This document shows positions 46,068-55,766 of a stretch of DNA of 64,000 nucleotides, in pieces (position 1 is the first letter of the stretch; each line of letters begins with the position of its first letter). Under the pieces are notes generated by a model, which was not told the origin of the DNA, did not search any database, and saw only the letters and a list, made by a program, of their open reading frames with translations. The position numbers were made by a program, and so were the translations under genes. The stretch is from JADCRZ01 sp965200945 (GTDB lineage: Bacteria; Bacteroidota; Bacteroidia; Chitinophagales; Chitinophagaceae): positions 2,108,001 through 2,172,000 of the forward strand of contig OZ241749.1 of the NCBI GenBank assembly GCA_965200945.1. The letters run 5' to 3'.

Positions 46068-47969
46068 CTAATTGGGATTGAGCCCCGCCACATCGTTTAC
46101 CAGGTCAACTTCCACCTTGAGGTTCTCGATGATGAAATCCTGGCGCTGCTGCGTGTTCTTGCCCATGTAATATTCAAGCAGCTGCTGGATATGCGTATCG
46201 GGCATCATCAGCACCGGCTGCAGGCGCATGTCTGCACCGATGAATTTGCCGAATTCGTCCGGACTGATCTCTCCCAGCCCTTTAAAGCGGGTGATCTCCG
46301 GTTTGTTGCCCAGCTTTCTGACGGCGGCCTGCTTTTCCGATTCATCGTAACAGTAGATGGTCTCCTGTTTGTTCCGGACGCGGAAAAGCGGGGTTTCCAG
46401 GATGTACACGTGTTTGTTCTTGACCAGGTCGGGGAAGAACTGCAGGTAGAAGGTCATCAGCAGCAGGCGGATGTGCATGCCGTCCACATCGGCATCCGTA
46501 GCGATGATGACATTGTTGTACCGCAGTCCTTCATACCCTTCTTCGATGTTCAGGGCGTGCTGCAGGAGGTTGAACTCCTCGTTCTCGTACACGATCTTTT
46601 TGGTAAGGCCGTAGCAGTTCAGGGGCTTACCGCGCAAACTGAAAACGGCCTGTGTTTCCACGTTGCGGGCTTTGGTAATGGATCCGCTGGCAGAGTCTCC
46701 TTCCGTGATAAAGAGGGTGCTCTCTTTCTGCTTTTCGATGATGGTGTTCTTATCCTTTCCGGCTGCCTCGTCGTTGTAATGAAAACGGCAGTCGCGCAGC
46801 TTTTTGTTGTGCAGGTTGGCTTTTTTGGCCCTTTCGTTGGCCAGTTTCTTGATGCCGGCCAGTTCTTTGCGCTCACGCTCACTTTGCTCGATCCTTTTTT
46901 TGAGCGCCTCTGCGGTGGAAGGATTTTTATGGAGATAGTCGTTCAGCTGTTTGGACAGAAAATCACCGATGAAATTGCGCATGGACGGCCCCCCTTCGAA
47001 AACCACCTGCGAGCCCAGCTTGGTCTTTGTCTGGCTTTCAAATACCGGCTCCTGTACGCGTATCGAGACGGCGGCACAGATGCTGGCCCGCACATCGGCC
47101 ATTTCATAATCCTTTTTATAAAAGTCGCGGATGGTCTTCACGAATGCCTCGCGGAAAGCGAGCAGGTGGGTACCCCCCTGGGTGGTGTACTGGCCGTTCA
47201 CGAAGCTATAGTATTCTTCGCCGTACTGGCTTTCGTGGGTGATGGCCACTTCGATGTCTTCCCCCTTCAGGTGAATGATCGGGTAGCGGATCTCTTCCTG
47301 GTTTGTTTCACGCTGCAGCAGGTCGAGCAGGCCATTCTTGCTCACATAACGTTTTCCGTTCAGGTTCATGACCAGTCCGGCATTGAGGTAGCAGTAATTC
47401 CAGATCTGCGCTTCTACGTGTTCGTTGATATAATGGAAGTTGCGAAAAACGGTCTCATCGGGGATAAAGGTGACGAGCGTGCCGTTTTCCTGCTCCGATT
47501 TGGCTTCCCGGTATTCCTTGGTCAGTTCTCCCCGCTCGAATTCGGCGGTTTTCTCCCGGCCGTCGCGGAAAGCCGTTACCTTGAAAAAATTGCTCAGGGC
47601 GTTCACCGCCTTGGTACCCACCCCATTCAGTCCTACGCTTTTCTGGAACGCTTTGCTGTCGTATTTGGCGCCGGTATTGATCTTGCTGACCACATCCACC
47701 ACTTTTCCGAGGGGGATGCCGCGGCCATAGTCGCGTATGGTGACCGTTTTGCCTTCGATGGCGATATCGACGTACTTGCCATACCCCATGGTATGTTCAT
47801 CGATACAGTTGTCGATCACCTCTTTTATGAGAACATAGATGCCGTCGTCGGGACTGCTGCCATCACCCAGTTTCCCGATGTACATACCGGGCCGCAGGCG
47901 GATGTGTTCGCGCCAGTCGAGGCTTCTGATACTTTCTTCCGTGTAATCAAAAATGTTTTTTTCTGCCAT
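46068..47969 (-). CDS. parE: DNA topoisomerase IV subunit B
   Basis: 633 aa, a type IIA topoisomerase ATPase subunit. The GHKL ATPase has 'LIKEVIDNCIDEH' (N-box), 'IRDYGRGIPLG' (G1), 'GLNGVGTKAVNALS' (G2) and the Lys in 'QYTTQGGTHLLAFREAF'. The TOPRIM domain has 'FITEGDSASGS' and 'ATDADVDGMHIRLLL'. The C-terminus carries 'PEITRFKGLGEISPDEFGKFI'. Size and the shortened C-terminal region fit ParE rather than GyrB. The partner parC is not next to it here: the adjacent genes are unrelated and the unit is monocistronic, with its own terminator. It decatenates chromosomes with ParC. A TACATTTG box at 48094-48101 on the minus strand may be its -7 element. Confidence 0.92.
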   Translation of the reverse strand: MAEKNIFDYTEESIRSLDWREHIRLRPGMYIGKLGDGSSPDDGIYVLIKEVIDNCIDEHTMGYGKYVDIAIEGKTVTIRDYGRGIPLGKVVDVVSKINTGAKYDSKAFQKSVGLNGVGTKAVNALSNFFKVTAFRDGREKTAEFERGELTKEYREAKSEQENGTLVTFIPDETVFRNFHYINEHVEAQIWNYCYLNAGLVMNLNGKRYVSKNGLLDLLQRETNQEEIRYPIIHLKGEDIEVAITHESQYGEEYYSFVNGQYTTQGGTHLLAFREAFVKTIRDFYKKDYEMADVRASICAAVSIRVQEPVFESQTKTKLGSQVVFEGGPSMRNFIGDFLSKQLNDYLHKNPSTAEALKKRIEQSERERKELAGIKKLANERAKKANLHNKKLRDCRFHYNDEAAGKDKNTIIEKQKESTLFITEGDSASGSITKARNVETQAVFSLRGKPLNCYGLTKKIVYENEEFNLLQHALNIEEGYEGLRYNNVIIATDADVDGMHIRLLLMTFYLQFFPDLVKNKHVYILETPLFRVRNKQETIYCYDESEKQAAVRKLGNKPEITRFKGLGEISPDEFGKFIGADMRLQPVLMMPDTHIQQLLEYYMGKNTQQRQDFIIENLKVEVDLVNDVAGLNPN

Positions 47970-48289
47970 AGTCGCTTGAATAAGATTGAATGTTTACCTG
48001 GTTCAGAACCGGTCTGCTATAACAACGAAATCGGCTGAAAGATATGTAAAATTCTAAATTTTTTAGCAAAATTTCCGCCCGTCCGCGGCCCGACAAATGT
48101 AGAATTATGATGCTATCCTTCATAGCCCTTTTACTTACAATAAGCTCTCTTTCTTAAAATATCCCGGAATTGGGTTTCCCTTGTAGAAGATTTCTTTTTA
48201 TATTGAGACGGTACGACGCCGCCCGGCGGCCTTCCCTGAAACCTCCATCCTTTAAATAAACCGCTTCTTTTTTAAGCTATTTATTTAAT
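47970..48289. promoter_or_regulatory. Divergent promoter region, parE / single-domain receiver
   Basis: A 320-bp AT-rich gap. TACATTTG on the minus strand at 48094-48101 fits TAnnTTTG for parE. On the plus strand no equally good box is seen before the receiver gene. No dyads stand out. Confidence 0.3.
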
Positions 48290-48688
48290 ATGATGAAGAA
48301 AATCCTCCTGGTAGAAGATCAAGCCGAGATCGTGATGCTGTTTCACGTACACATTTCCGGAACGGAACGTGCCCTTTCTGTGTGTAGCAGGGGCAAAGAT
48401 GCGATAAACATGGCCTTTGATCAGTATTTTGACCTGATCATCATAGACGATCCCCTCCCCGATATGCCGGCCGACCGGCTTTGCAAAAGCCTCACAGCAC
48501 AAAAGGTCAACAGCCCGATCCTCCTCATTACACCCGGGGGCGATACCAGCGGCATGGCAGCGGTTTCGGGGTGCGGCGCCGACGACTGGATCACCAGGCC
48601 GTTTACCATCCGCCGGCTAAAGGCCAAGATCAGGAAACTGATTCGGCGCTCGGATGATACACAGATGGCGCTGGCGGGGTGTGAGTGA
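48290..48688 (+). CDS. Single-domain response regulator with altered switch lysine
   Basis: 132 aa, a lone receiver. The acidic pair is Glu9/Asp10 ('LLVEDQ'), the phospho-acceptor is Asp53 in 'LIIIDDPLPDM', and Thr81 is in 'LLITPGG'. The normally invariant Lys of the 'xTKPF' motif is Arg103 ('WITRPF'). That Lys stabilises the acyl phosphate, so phosphorylation lifetime or signalling is probably changed, or the protein works without phosphorylation. A second ATG follows immediately, one codon in. There is no output domain and no kinase nearby. It is on its own and oriented away from parE. Confidence 0.85.
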   Translation: MMKKILLVEDQAEIVMLFHVHISGTERALSVCSRGKDAINMAFDQYFDLIIIDDPLPDMPADRLCKSLTAQKVNSPILLITPGGDTSGMAAVSGCGADDWITRPFTIRRLKAKIRKLIRRSDDTQMALAGCE

Positions 48689-48973
48689 TCTACGCGCCGG
48701 TATCCCTGTAGGTTAATGGTGCGGTAGTTCATTCTTTATTTCCGGCTCCTGTAGCACCAAATATGTGGGCGTGGCACAATCGTCCGGAATCAACGTTTTC
48801 ACAGTTTGGAACAGGAACACGCTGTTTTCCAGCCTGGTTACAGCCGCCCGTATTTACAGGTTATCGTCTTGTGGGCAGATCAAATCAACTCCGGGCGCGC
48901 CGCCGGTATGCATGGCGAGTCGCTTTATAATCAATGATCGTCCCTTGCTTTCTTTTATCGACCGGGTCTTTCC

Positions 48974-51160
48974 TCAGGGCTTCTTTCCCTTCAGCTCTTC
49001 TCCCGGGTGGTACGTCAGTTCGGCGTGTTTCAATACGTCTTCCTTGTAGAATAGTACCTCCTTGAATCTGCCTTGCAGATAGCCCTCTGCCTGGTCGGTA
49101 AAATGCGGGGAGGCGGGGTCGTTAAGTTCGCCGCCGGTGAGGATGGACCTGGCGACAACCTTTTTGCCGAACTCTACGGCAGCGATAAAACTGTTTCCCC
49201 GGTTGCCGTACCTGAGTTTGCTGCCGGGGAACCGGACGCCCTCAAACGCCGGGATCGATCCAAAAGTCGAGGAGGCCAGCCCCGAAGGCAGACTTTGTTT
49301 GCTGTCGTCGAATTTCTCGTCCAGATCGCCGGAAAGGCGCTGGTAGCGGTTGATCTCACCCCAGGGTGTTTTCCAGGAGCCGACACGGCCCTGCAGGTCG
49401 AGCATCACTTCCCGCAGGGAACCAAGCAGCCGGTCGCCGGGCACTCCTTCTACAGAAGCCTTCAATTCGTCGTACCCACGTCGCGGCAGATAGGCAAACA
49501 CCCGGTACGCCCATTCGATGCCCAGGGCCGCCGGTACCGATGATACGCTGCTCCGCTTGTCCCAGCCCTGCAGCAACTGCATGGGTTCTTTCAATGCCTG
49601 CTTCAGCGTATCCTCACTGTGCTGCGCATACGCTTTGAACAGGGCGGGCAACAGCACATCAAAAGCAGACAGATAATGATCATAGCCAGTCGCGATGATC
49701 TTATCCAGCGTGTATCCGCTGCCTGCGTTCAGCAAACGGGCCGCAGTGGCGGCCCGGAAATTTTCCGCGTCGGGCGCCATATAGGCCGGGTAATCTTTCC
49801 GTAATGGACTGCTGCTGCCGGAAGCGGTGAACGGGGTGGAATTGCAATTCTGGATAAAGCCGCTGGCGGGGTCATAAATGTGTATGATCTCATTGAGGGG
49901 GTGCAATCCCTTCCACTCGGTGGCCGTCACACTGCCGTCTACAGGCTGTTGCCAGTTAAGCCCGGGATCGCGGCGGGGCATGAAGTTGCCGTGCCAGTAC
50001 GCAATATGTCCCTTGTCGTCTGCAAATACCGTATTGTTCGAATTGTTCGAGCGCATGTCCATTGTCTTCTGAAACTCTGCGAAGCCGTTGGTTTTTGTGC
50101 GCAGCCACGACTGCATCAGGGCGTCGAGCGAGCGGTTGTTCTCTTTCAGGCTCAGCCATTTTCCATTCCGGCTGCCCATTACCGGGCCGTGATGCGTATA
50201 ATAAGCGGTGAGCGGCATTTCTACCAGGGCGCCGTTCTTCCGGTATTTAACTACCAGCTGTTTTGTCTTTACCGGTTTCAGTGCGCCATCGTAACGATAG
50301 TAGACCGAATCTCCTTTTTTCTCGATCGTCTCGCTGTACAGGTCGGCCACATCGGCAATGCTCGAAGTGTGCATCCATCCACAGTGTTCGTTGAATCCCT
50401 GATAAACAAAGAACTGTCCCCAGGTAACGGCGCCATACGCATGCAGTCCTTCGCCGCTTTCCATTTCCACTTCGGGCCTGAAATAAAAAGTGACATGCGG
50501 ATTGATATACAGGATGGCGTTTTTGGAAGCCGTTTTGGAAGGCCCGAGCGCAAAACCGTTGGAGCCGGTGACGCTTACCGCCGGATCTTCCGGAGAATTG
50601 CTAAGCCACGCAGTCGGATTCACATCGAGCTGGTATAAACTGCGCATGTCCGGCATCGTGAGTCCGCCGGTTTGTGTGGCGCCGATGCTGCCGTCGGTGA
50701 ACATAAGGGCATACCAGGGTTCGAAGCGCTGCAGCACGACCGGATGCGTTTCGGGATGCAGGCAGAGATAATAGTTAACGCCGTCGGCAAAAGCGTTGAG
50801 CAGTTTCTGAAACCAGGGAGCGCTCTTTTTGTAATCGCGGATGGCATCGGCCGTGTCTTCGATCAGTTTCATCTGGAGGTCGTTGTACACCCGGCTTTCA
50901 CCGTCCGCCTCAGCCAGCTTTCCCATCACCTGCAGATAGTTTCTTTCCACCCGAACAAAATCTGTTTCGCACTGGGCATACATAAGGCCGAAGACCGCAT
51001 CGGCATCTGTTTTTCCGTACATATGCGGGATGCCCCAGTTGTCGCGGATGATGGTCACGTCACGGGCTTGCGCCGCATAGCGGCTGATCTCCGCCGAACT
51101 AAAACGCTGGGCGGAAAGTGTTGACGGCAGCAGCACGAAGAGGAAAAGAAATACTCTCAT
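48974..51160 (-). CDS. Penicillin acylase-family Ntn hydrolase, secreted
   Basis: 728 aa with a signal peptide ('MRVFLFLFVLLPSTLSA'). The first part ('DVTIIRDNWGIPHMYGKTDADAVFGLMYAQ') is the alpha subunit pattern of the family. The precursor is cut so that Ser200 in 'SVTGSNGFALGPSKTASK' becomes the N-terminal nucleophile of the beta subunit. 'NPHVTFYFRPEVEMESGEGLHAYG' follows at the usual distance. The family includes penicillin and cephalosporin acylases and acyl-homoserine lactone acylases. The substrate cannot be assigned from sequence; an amide of a long or aromatic acyl group is plausible. It is monocistronic. A gap of 285 bp with no gene precedes it on the left (48689-48973). Confidence 0.92.
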   Translation of the reverse strand: MRVFLFLFVLLPSTLSAQRFSSAEISRYAAQARDVTIIRDNWGIPHMYGKTDADAVFGLMYAQCETDFVRVERNYLQVMGKLAEADGESRVYNDLQMKLIEDTADAIRDYKKSAPWFQKLLNAFADGVNYYLCLHPETHPVVLQRFEPWYALMFTDGSIGATQTGGLTMPDMRSLYQLDVNPTAWLSNSPEDPAVSVTGSNGFALGPSKTASKNAILYINPHVTFYFRPEVEMESGEGLHAYGAVTWGQFFVYQGFNEHCGWMHTSSIADVADLYSETIEKKGDSVYYRYDGALKPVKTKQLVVKYRKNGALVEMPLTAYYTHHGPVMGSRNGKWLSLKENNRSLDALMQSWLRTKTNGFAEFQKTMDMRSNNSNNTVFADDKGHIAYWHGNFMPRRDPGLNWQQPVDGSVTATEWKGLHPLNEIIHIYDPASGFIQNCNSTPFTASGSSSPLRKDYPAYMAPDAENFRAATAARLLNAGSGYTLDKIIATGYDHYLSAFDVLLPALFKAYAQHSEDTLKQALKEPMQLLQGWDKRSSVSSVPAALGIEWAYRVFAYLPRRGYDELKASVEGVPGDRLLGSLREVMLDLQGRVGSWKTPWGEINRYQRLSGDLDEKFDDSKQSLPSGLASSTFGSIPAFEGVRFPGSKLRYGNRGNSFIAAVEFGKKVVARSILTGGELNDPASPHFTDQAEGYLQGRFKEVLFYKEDVLKHAELTYHPGEELKGKKP

Positions 51161-51391
51161 AATCAGTTTTTAGATACGATGGTCCGGTTAAAATTATGGG
51201 CTATTTTTTGTTAGTTGCGGAAAATTTCAAATACTTTTCATAAGTACCAAGCCTGCATTGAAGCTTCGGGATAAAGAGTTTTCTGTTGTCCCTGTGGATT
51301 TGTATTTTCGTTTTCCCCGTCCGGATCAGCCGTGAAAGGCCGGCCGCCTTCCGGTGAGGGCATGCGGTGTGCAGTTGTTCCGGAAATATCC

Positions 51392-52045
51392 ATGCTCATA
51401 AAAAATTATTATACCACCCTAGAGCTCCCTCCTTCCGCCACCCCGGATGAGATCCGCAAGGCTTACCGGCGGCTGGCGGTGGTACATCATCCAGACAAGA
51501 ACCCGGATGACCCGGAGTCGGAATCGAGGTTCAAGGAGCTGCAGGAAGCGTACTCCGTGCTTTCTAATCCCGGACAGCGTTCGCGCTACGACCAGCGCCG
51601 CTGGTATACCGATCTCATGGCGCCCCCCGCCCAGCCGGTGGCCCTTACCGCCGACCTTCTTCACCGGAAAACCCGCTTGCTTGAATTATACATCGCGCAG
51701 CTGCAACCTTCCTTCATCAACCGGGATGCGTTGTACCTGTATGTGATGAAACACCTGCTGAGCGACGAGGCCATGCAGCTGCTGGCACGGGACGACCACG
51801 GGCAGTTCCGGCAGCGCATCATCGGCATGCTGCTGAAACCGCTCACCGCCCTCAATTACCGGCAATCGCAGCTCACGGTGCAGAAGCTGCACACTTTAAA
51901 AGAACTCTCTCCGGAAACCAGGACAGCCATCACCCGCTACCTGGGCAAACAGAAGCAGGCCGATTACTGGCGCCGTTACCAGGGATTTGCAGTGGTGTTG
52001 CTCACCCTACTTCTTCTCTGGTTCGCTTACCGCGCGGGGCAATGA
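51392..52045 (+). CDS. Tail-anchored DnaJ-domain protein
   Basis: 217 aa from the ATG at 51392, which starts directly in the J domain. 'YYTTLELPPSATPDEIRKAYRRLA' and the HPD motif at 33-35 ('VHHPDKNPDD') are canonical, so it should stimulate DnaK. The Gly/Phe region, zinc fingers and C-terminal substrate domains of DnaJ are missing. The middle is helical without a family I know. The last 20 residues ('GFAVVLLTLLLLWFAYRAGQ') form one membrane segment, so the J domain would face the cytoplasm from a C-terminal anchor. It may recruit DnaK to the membrane. It has no partner gene in the operon. Confidence 0.85.
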   Translation: MLIKNYYTTLELPPSATPDEIRKAYRRLAVVHHPDKNPDDPESESRFKELQEAYSVLSNPGQRSRYDQRRWYTDLMAPPAQPVALTADLLHRKTRLLELYIAQLQPSFINRDALYLYVMKHLLSDEAMQLLARDDHGQFRQRIIGMLLKPLTALNYRQSQLTVQKLHTLKELSPETRTAITRYLGKQKQADYWRRYQGFAVVLLTLLLLWFAYRAGQ

Positions 52046-52119
52046 CCCGTTCGGTAAGGAGCCGGATGCCGTGCTGATGAACCTCGCTTCTTTGTATATT
52101 TATCCTCTAAACAACTACT

Positions 52120-52977
52120 ATGGATCAGCGCATCATCAACCTTTTTGACGAATACACCCACAAGCCGCTGAGCAGGCAGGATTTTATGAAACGGCTTGCC
52201 GTGCTCACCGGCAGCATGGCCGCTGCCATATCGGTGCTGCCCCTGCTGGAAGTAAACTATGCACAGGCGGCTACCATTCCGGAGCGCGATGACGACCTGC
52301 TCACGGAAGACATCACTTATGACGGTGACGGCGCCACCATGAAAGGCTACCTGGCCCGGCCCAAAGCAGAAGGTAAGTACGGCGCGGTGGTGGTGATACA
52401 CGAGAACCGCGGACTCAATCCGCATATCCAGGATGTGACCCGCAGGGCGGCCAAGGCCGGATACCTGGCGCTCGCGCCCGATGCGCTGTCGCCCCTCGGT
52501 GGTACGCCCCAGAACGAAGATGATGCCAGGGCCCTGTTCGGTAAACTGGATGCACAGAAGAACATCAACAATTTCCTGAAAGGGTTCGATTTCCTGACCG
52601 CAAGAAAAGACTGCAACGGCAAGACGGGCTGCGTCGGTTTCTGCTGGGGCGGCGGAGTGGCCAACCAGCTGGCGGTGCACGATCCGAAGCTGAAAGCGGC
52701 GGTTGCTTTCTACGGCGCGCAGCCCGGTGCGGCTGACGTGCCTGCCATCAAAGCCGCGGTGCAGCTGCACTACGGCGCGCTGGATGAACGCATCGACGCA
52801 GGCATACCGGCGTATGAGACCGCCCTGAAAGCGGCCGGCGTAAAGTACGAGATCTACGTATACCAGGGCGCCAACCACGCCTTTCACAACGATACCGCTC
52901 CTACCCGCTACAACGAAGCCGCCGCAAAGCAGGCATGGGAGAGAACGCTGCGGCTGTTCAAGGAAACGCTGAGTTAG
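52120..52977 (+). CDS. Dienelactone hydrolase-family protein, YghX-like, exported
   Basis: 285 aa. The layout closely follows E. coli YghX: an N-terminal 'SRQDFMKRLAVLTG' with hydrophobic stretch that looks like a Tat-type or Sec signal (only one Arg of the twin pair is present), then 'VVVIHENRGLNPHIQDV', Cys175 in 'GFCWGGGV', Asp222 in 'LDERID' and His253 in 'NHAFHND', the Cys-Asp-His triad of dienelactone hydrolases. The natural substrate is unknown; ester or lactone hydrolysis is inferred from the family. It stands alone, 74 nt after the J-protein gene. Confidence 0.9.
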   Translation: MDQRIINLFDEYTHKPLSRQDFMKRLAVLTGSMAAAISVLPLLEVNYAQAATIPERDDDLLTEDITYDGDGATMKGYLARPKAEGKYGAVVVIHENRGLNPHIQDVTRRAAKAGYLALAPDALSPLGGTPQNEDDARALFGKLDAQKNINNFLKGFDFLTARKDCNGKTGCVGFCWGGGVANQLAVHDPKLKAAVAFYGAQPGAADVPAIKAAVQLHYGALDERIDAGIPAYETALKAAGVKYEIYVYQGANHAFHNDTAPTRYNEAAAKQAWERTLRLFKETLS

Positions 52978-53093
52978 AGACAAGGAAGCAACCTGCTGTT
53001 GCTTTTTAGCCTCCCATCCTTTTTTGCGATTCCAGAGCAGGATGTTTATTTTGCAGCCCCTGGTATCTCATCCTTTTATCTGATTCTTACTAT

Positions 53094-54470
53094 ATGACGC
53101 CACATCCGTTCAGAAGTTCTTTCCTGCGACTGCTCACGCCGTTTGTTTTACTGGTCTCCCAACCCGGTTTCTCACAAAGCAATTCAACCATGGTACACCT
53201 CGTTACCGTAGACCCTGGTCATTTTCATGCAGCGCTGGTGCAGAAATCGATGTATCCGCAGGTTGATCCGGTGGTGCGTGTTTACGCCCCTGCCGGTGCG
53301 GATGTGCAGCTCCATCTCGACCGCATCAAAGCATATAATACGAGAGCGGACAAACCAACTTCGTGGAAAGAAGAAGTGTACACGGGAAACGATTTTTTTG
53401 AGCACATGCTGGCAGACAAACCCGGTAACGTGGTGGTGCTGGCCGGCAACAACCGCCTGAAAACGGAATACATCAAAAAATCATTGCAGGGCGGACTGAA
53501 CGTACTTGCCGATAAACCGATGGTGATCAACAGCGCGGAATTCACCGGATTGAAGGAGGCTTTCAAGATCGCTGCCGACAAACACCTGTTGCTGTACGAT
53601 ATCATGACCGAACGTTTTGAAGTGACCACCGCCGTACAACGAATGATCTCGCAACTGCCTGCCGTGTTCGGCACACTGGAAAAAGGCACCACGGAAAAAC
53701 CGGCGGTAGAAATGAAAAGCGTTCATTATTTCTACAAAGCCGTTTCGGGCGAGATCCTTCAGCGGCCCGGCTGGTTCATGGATGTTTCGCAGCAGGGAGA
53801 AGGCATTGTAGACGTGACAACACACCTGGTGGACCTGGTACAGTGGGAATGTTTCCCCGGCCAGACGCTGGCATATAAGGATGTATCAGTAATGAATGCC
53901 CGCCGCTGGGCCACCGATATGAGCCTGGAAGAATTCAAAGCCATCACCAAGCAGGATGCTTTTCCTTCTTACCTCTCGAAAGATGTATCGGGCAACACCC
54001 TGAAAGTTTTTGCCAATGGCGACATCAGTTATACCCTGAAAGGCGTACACGCAAAGGTGACAGCCATCTGGGATTACAAGGCCCCGGACGGATCGGGCGA
54101 TACCCATTACTCTTACCTGCATGGCACGAAAGCAGACCTGGTGATCAGGCAGGAAGCCGCGCAGCAGTTCAAACCCGAACTTTATATCGAACCCCGCACC
54201 AACGATGCCGCATTCGAAAAAACACTGCGTGAACAGATCAGGGCGATCCAGGCCAGGTATCCCGGTACCGACCTTGTGAAAACAGCCAGGGGATGGCAGC
54301 TCACGATACCCGACAAATACCGCGACGGCCACGAGGCGCATTTTGCGGCGGTGACAAATAATTTTCTTGAGTACCTTCAGAAACACAATATGCCATCCTG
54401 GGAAGTGCCCAATATGCTGACGAAATATTACACGACCACCCGGGCGCTGGAACTGGCAAAAGGCAAATGA
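53094..54470 (+). CDS. Exported Gfo/Idh/MocA-like oxidoreductase with C-terminal domain
   Basis: 458 aa with a signal sequence ('SFLRLLTPFVLLVSQPGFS'). The N-terminal domain has a Rossmann-like start where the usual GxGxxG is replaced by 'VDPGHFHAALVQ', and a 'VLADKPMVI' segment that matches the family 'EKP' Lys. The C-terminal half ('GWFMDVSQQGEGIVDVTTHLVDLVQW') is the partner domain often called the putative oxidoreductase C-terminal domain. Members act on sugars with a tightly bound nucleotide; loss of the glycine motif makes cofactor binding uncertain. It is followed after 42 nt by the bicupin, so they form an operon. Confidence 0.85.
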   Translation: MTPHPFRSSFLRLLTPFVLLVSQPGFSQSNSTMVHLVTVDPGHFHAALVQKSMYPQVDPVVRVYAPAGADVQLHLDRIKAYNTRADKPTSWKEEVYTGNDFFEHMLADKPGNVVVLAGNNRLKTEYIKKSLQGGLNVLADKPMVINSAEFTGLKEAFKIAADKHLLLYDIMTERFEVTTAVQRMISQLPAVFGTLEKGTTEKPAVEMKSVHYFYKAVSGEILQRPGWFMDVSQQGEGIVDVTTHLVDLVQWECFPGQTLAYKDVSVMNARRWATDMSLEEFKAITKQDAFPSYLSKDVSGNTLKVFANGDISYTLKGVHAKVTAIWDYKAPDGSGDTHYSYLHGTKADLVIRQEAAQQFKPELYIEPRTNDAAFEKTLREQIRAIQARYPGTDLVKTARGWQLTIPDKYRDGHEAHFAAVTNNFLEYLQKHNMPSWEVPNMLTKYYTTTRALELAKGK

Positions 54471-54512
54471 CCTTTTAGCCGGAACCGGAACCGCCTTCAA
54501 AAACAACGATGT

Positions 54513-55289
54513 ATGAAAACGATGCTGCTTACCTGCTTCTGTATGCTCTTGTCCTATACGGCCCTTCCGCCGCTCGCTTCGGGCGTACTTTCATGGTCAG
54601 CCTCAAAAACGACGCTGTCTGCTACAGGCCAGAGCAGGCAGATGGTCAACAGCAGCACCACCGACCTGGAAGCGTTCAACGTGCATACCTCCACGTTAGA
54701 TGCCGGCAAAACCAATCACCCTTTTGTGGCGCATGACGACCGGGAGGAACTCATCGTGGTAAAAGATGGCCGGCTCACCCTGTCGGTCGGCGACACGGTA
54801 AAAACAATTGGTCCGGGCGGCCTCGCTCTCATTGTCGCCGGCGACCGGCAAAGCTTTCGCAACGAAACGAAGAACCCGGTGACGTACTACGTGCTGTCCT
54901 ACATATCAAAAAATCCGGTCAGTATCCCCCGGGGCCGGGAAGGCGGCGGATCGCTGATCCGCGACTGGTCCGATTTCACCGTCAAAAAAACCGACAAGGG
55001 CGAATCGCGCCCCGTATTTGACCGCCCCTCATCCATGTTCGAACGCTTCGATGTTCACGCCACCAACCTCGACCCCGGCGTTGCCAGTCACGACCCGCAC
55101 CGCCACCGCGCCGAAGAAGTGATCCTCCTGCTCAAAGGCGACGTACAAATGCAGATTGGAGAAAAATTTTATCCCGCCACTGCCGGCGACCTCGTCTTTC
55201 TCGCCTCGCAAGACCTCCACGCCCTGAAAAACACCGGATCAATACAGTGCAGCTATTATGCTATTCAATGGCATAATCAGAAGGAATAA
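54513..55289 (+). CDS. Exported bicupin
   Basis: 258 aa with a signal peptide ('MLLTCFCMLLSYTALPPLAS'). Two cupin domains are visible: the first around 60-130 ('LIVVKDGRLTLSVGDTVKTIGPGGLALIVAG') and the second around 175-245 ('HDPHRHRAEEVILLLKGDVQMQIGE', 'TAGDLVFLASQDLHALKN'). The second keeps the His-His-Glu metal set ('PHRHRAEE'); the first has few His residues and may be structural. The function is unknown; a sugar-binding or isomerising role with the preceding Gfo/Idh/MocA protein is possible. It is the last gene of that operon. Confidence 0.85.
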   Translation: MKTMLLTCFCMLLSYTALPPLASGVLSWSASKTTLSATGQSRQMVNSSTTDLEAFNVHTSTLDAGKTNHPFVAHDDREELIVVKDGRLTLSVGDTVKTIGPGGLALIVAGDRQSFRNETKNPVTYYVLSYISKNPVSIPRGREGGGSLIRDWSDFTVKKTDKGESRPVFDRPSSMFERFDVHATNLDPGVASHDPHRHRAEEVILLLKGDVQMQIGEKFYPATAGDLVFLASQDLHALKNTGSIQCSYYAIQWHNQKE

Positions 55290-55766
55290 TACCGCCCGCG
55301 CTTCTTTCTTTCCTCCCATCTGCCTTCGCGATGAAAGCGCGCCGGCCAGCTTTCGGCCCAGTCTCGTACCCGGGCATACATCACTGCATAAGCAGGATTA
55401 CGCATATACAAATCGGTTACCTTACCGGTTGGCTTTACCCCAAGCCATTTTTTTCGTTAATAACGGAATGACATAGAAGGGTATATGCTCAATCGCGGTG
55501 AATTATTGTTTTATTCGATAATATTTGAGGCGGTTCGCCGTTTTAAGGTTGGCTGAATGATCAAAAATACCAGCTGGTAAAGAAGCGTTTTGACGGGGGG
55601 AGAATCCAAGAGGTGGTTATTGTCAGGTATTTAAGTGCAATCCAGTCAAATTTTTTCAGACCATACCCTACAATCCCTAACCCGCCCGATATTTTCGGGC
55701 ACTTATATGATTTTGCCCTCTCGGTTAAAACGCTGATGCCTCTATACTTTATTCCACATCAGCGTT
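55290..55766. other. Gene-free region before the GMC dehydrogenase
   Basis: 477 bp with no supported gene. A short inverted repeat GCCCGA and TCGGGC (55684-55689, 55695-55700) lies 67 bp before the GMC start. No clear -7 box is seen. Confidence 0.35.

Noticed and set aside
45786..48038. Plus-strand open frame (750 codons) over parE
   Set aside because: Antisense to parE, which has all ATPase and TOPRIM motifs; long antisense frames arise from codon bias.
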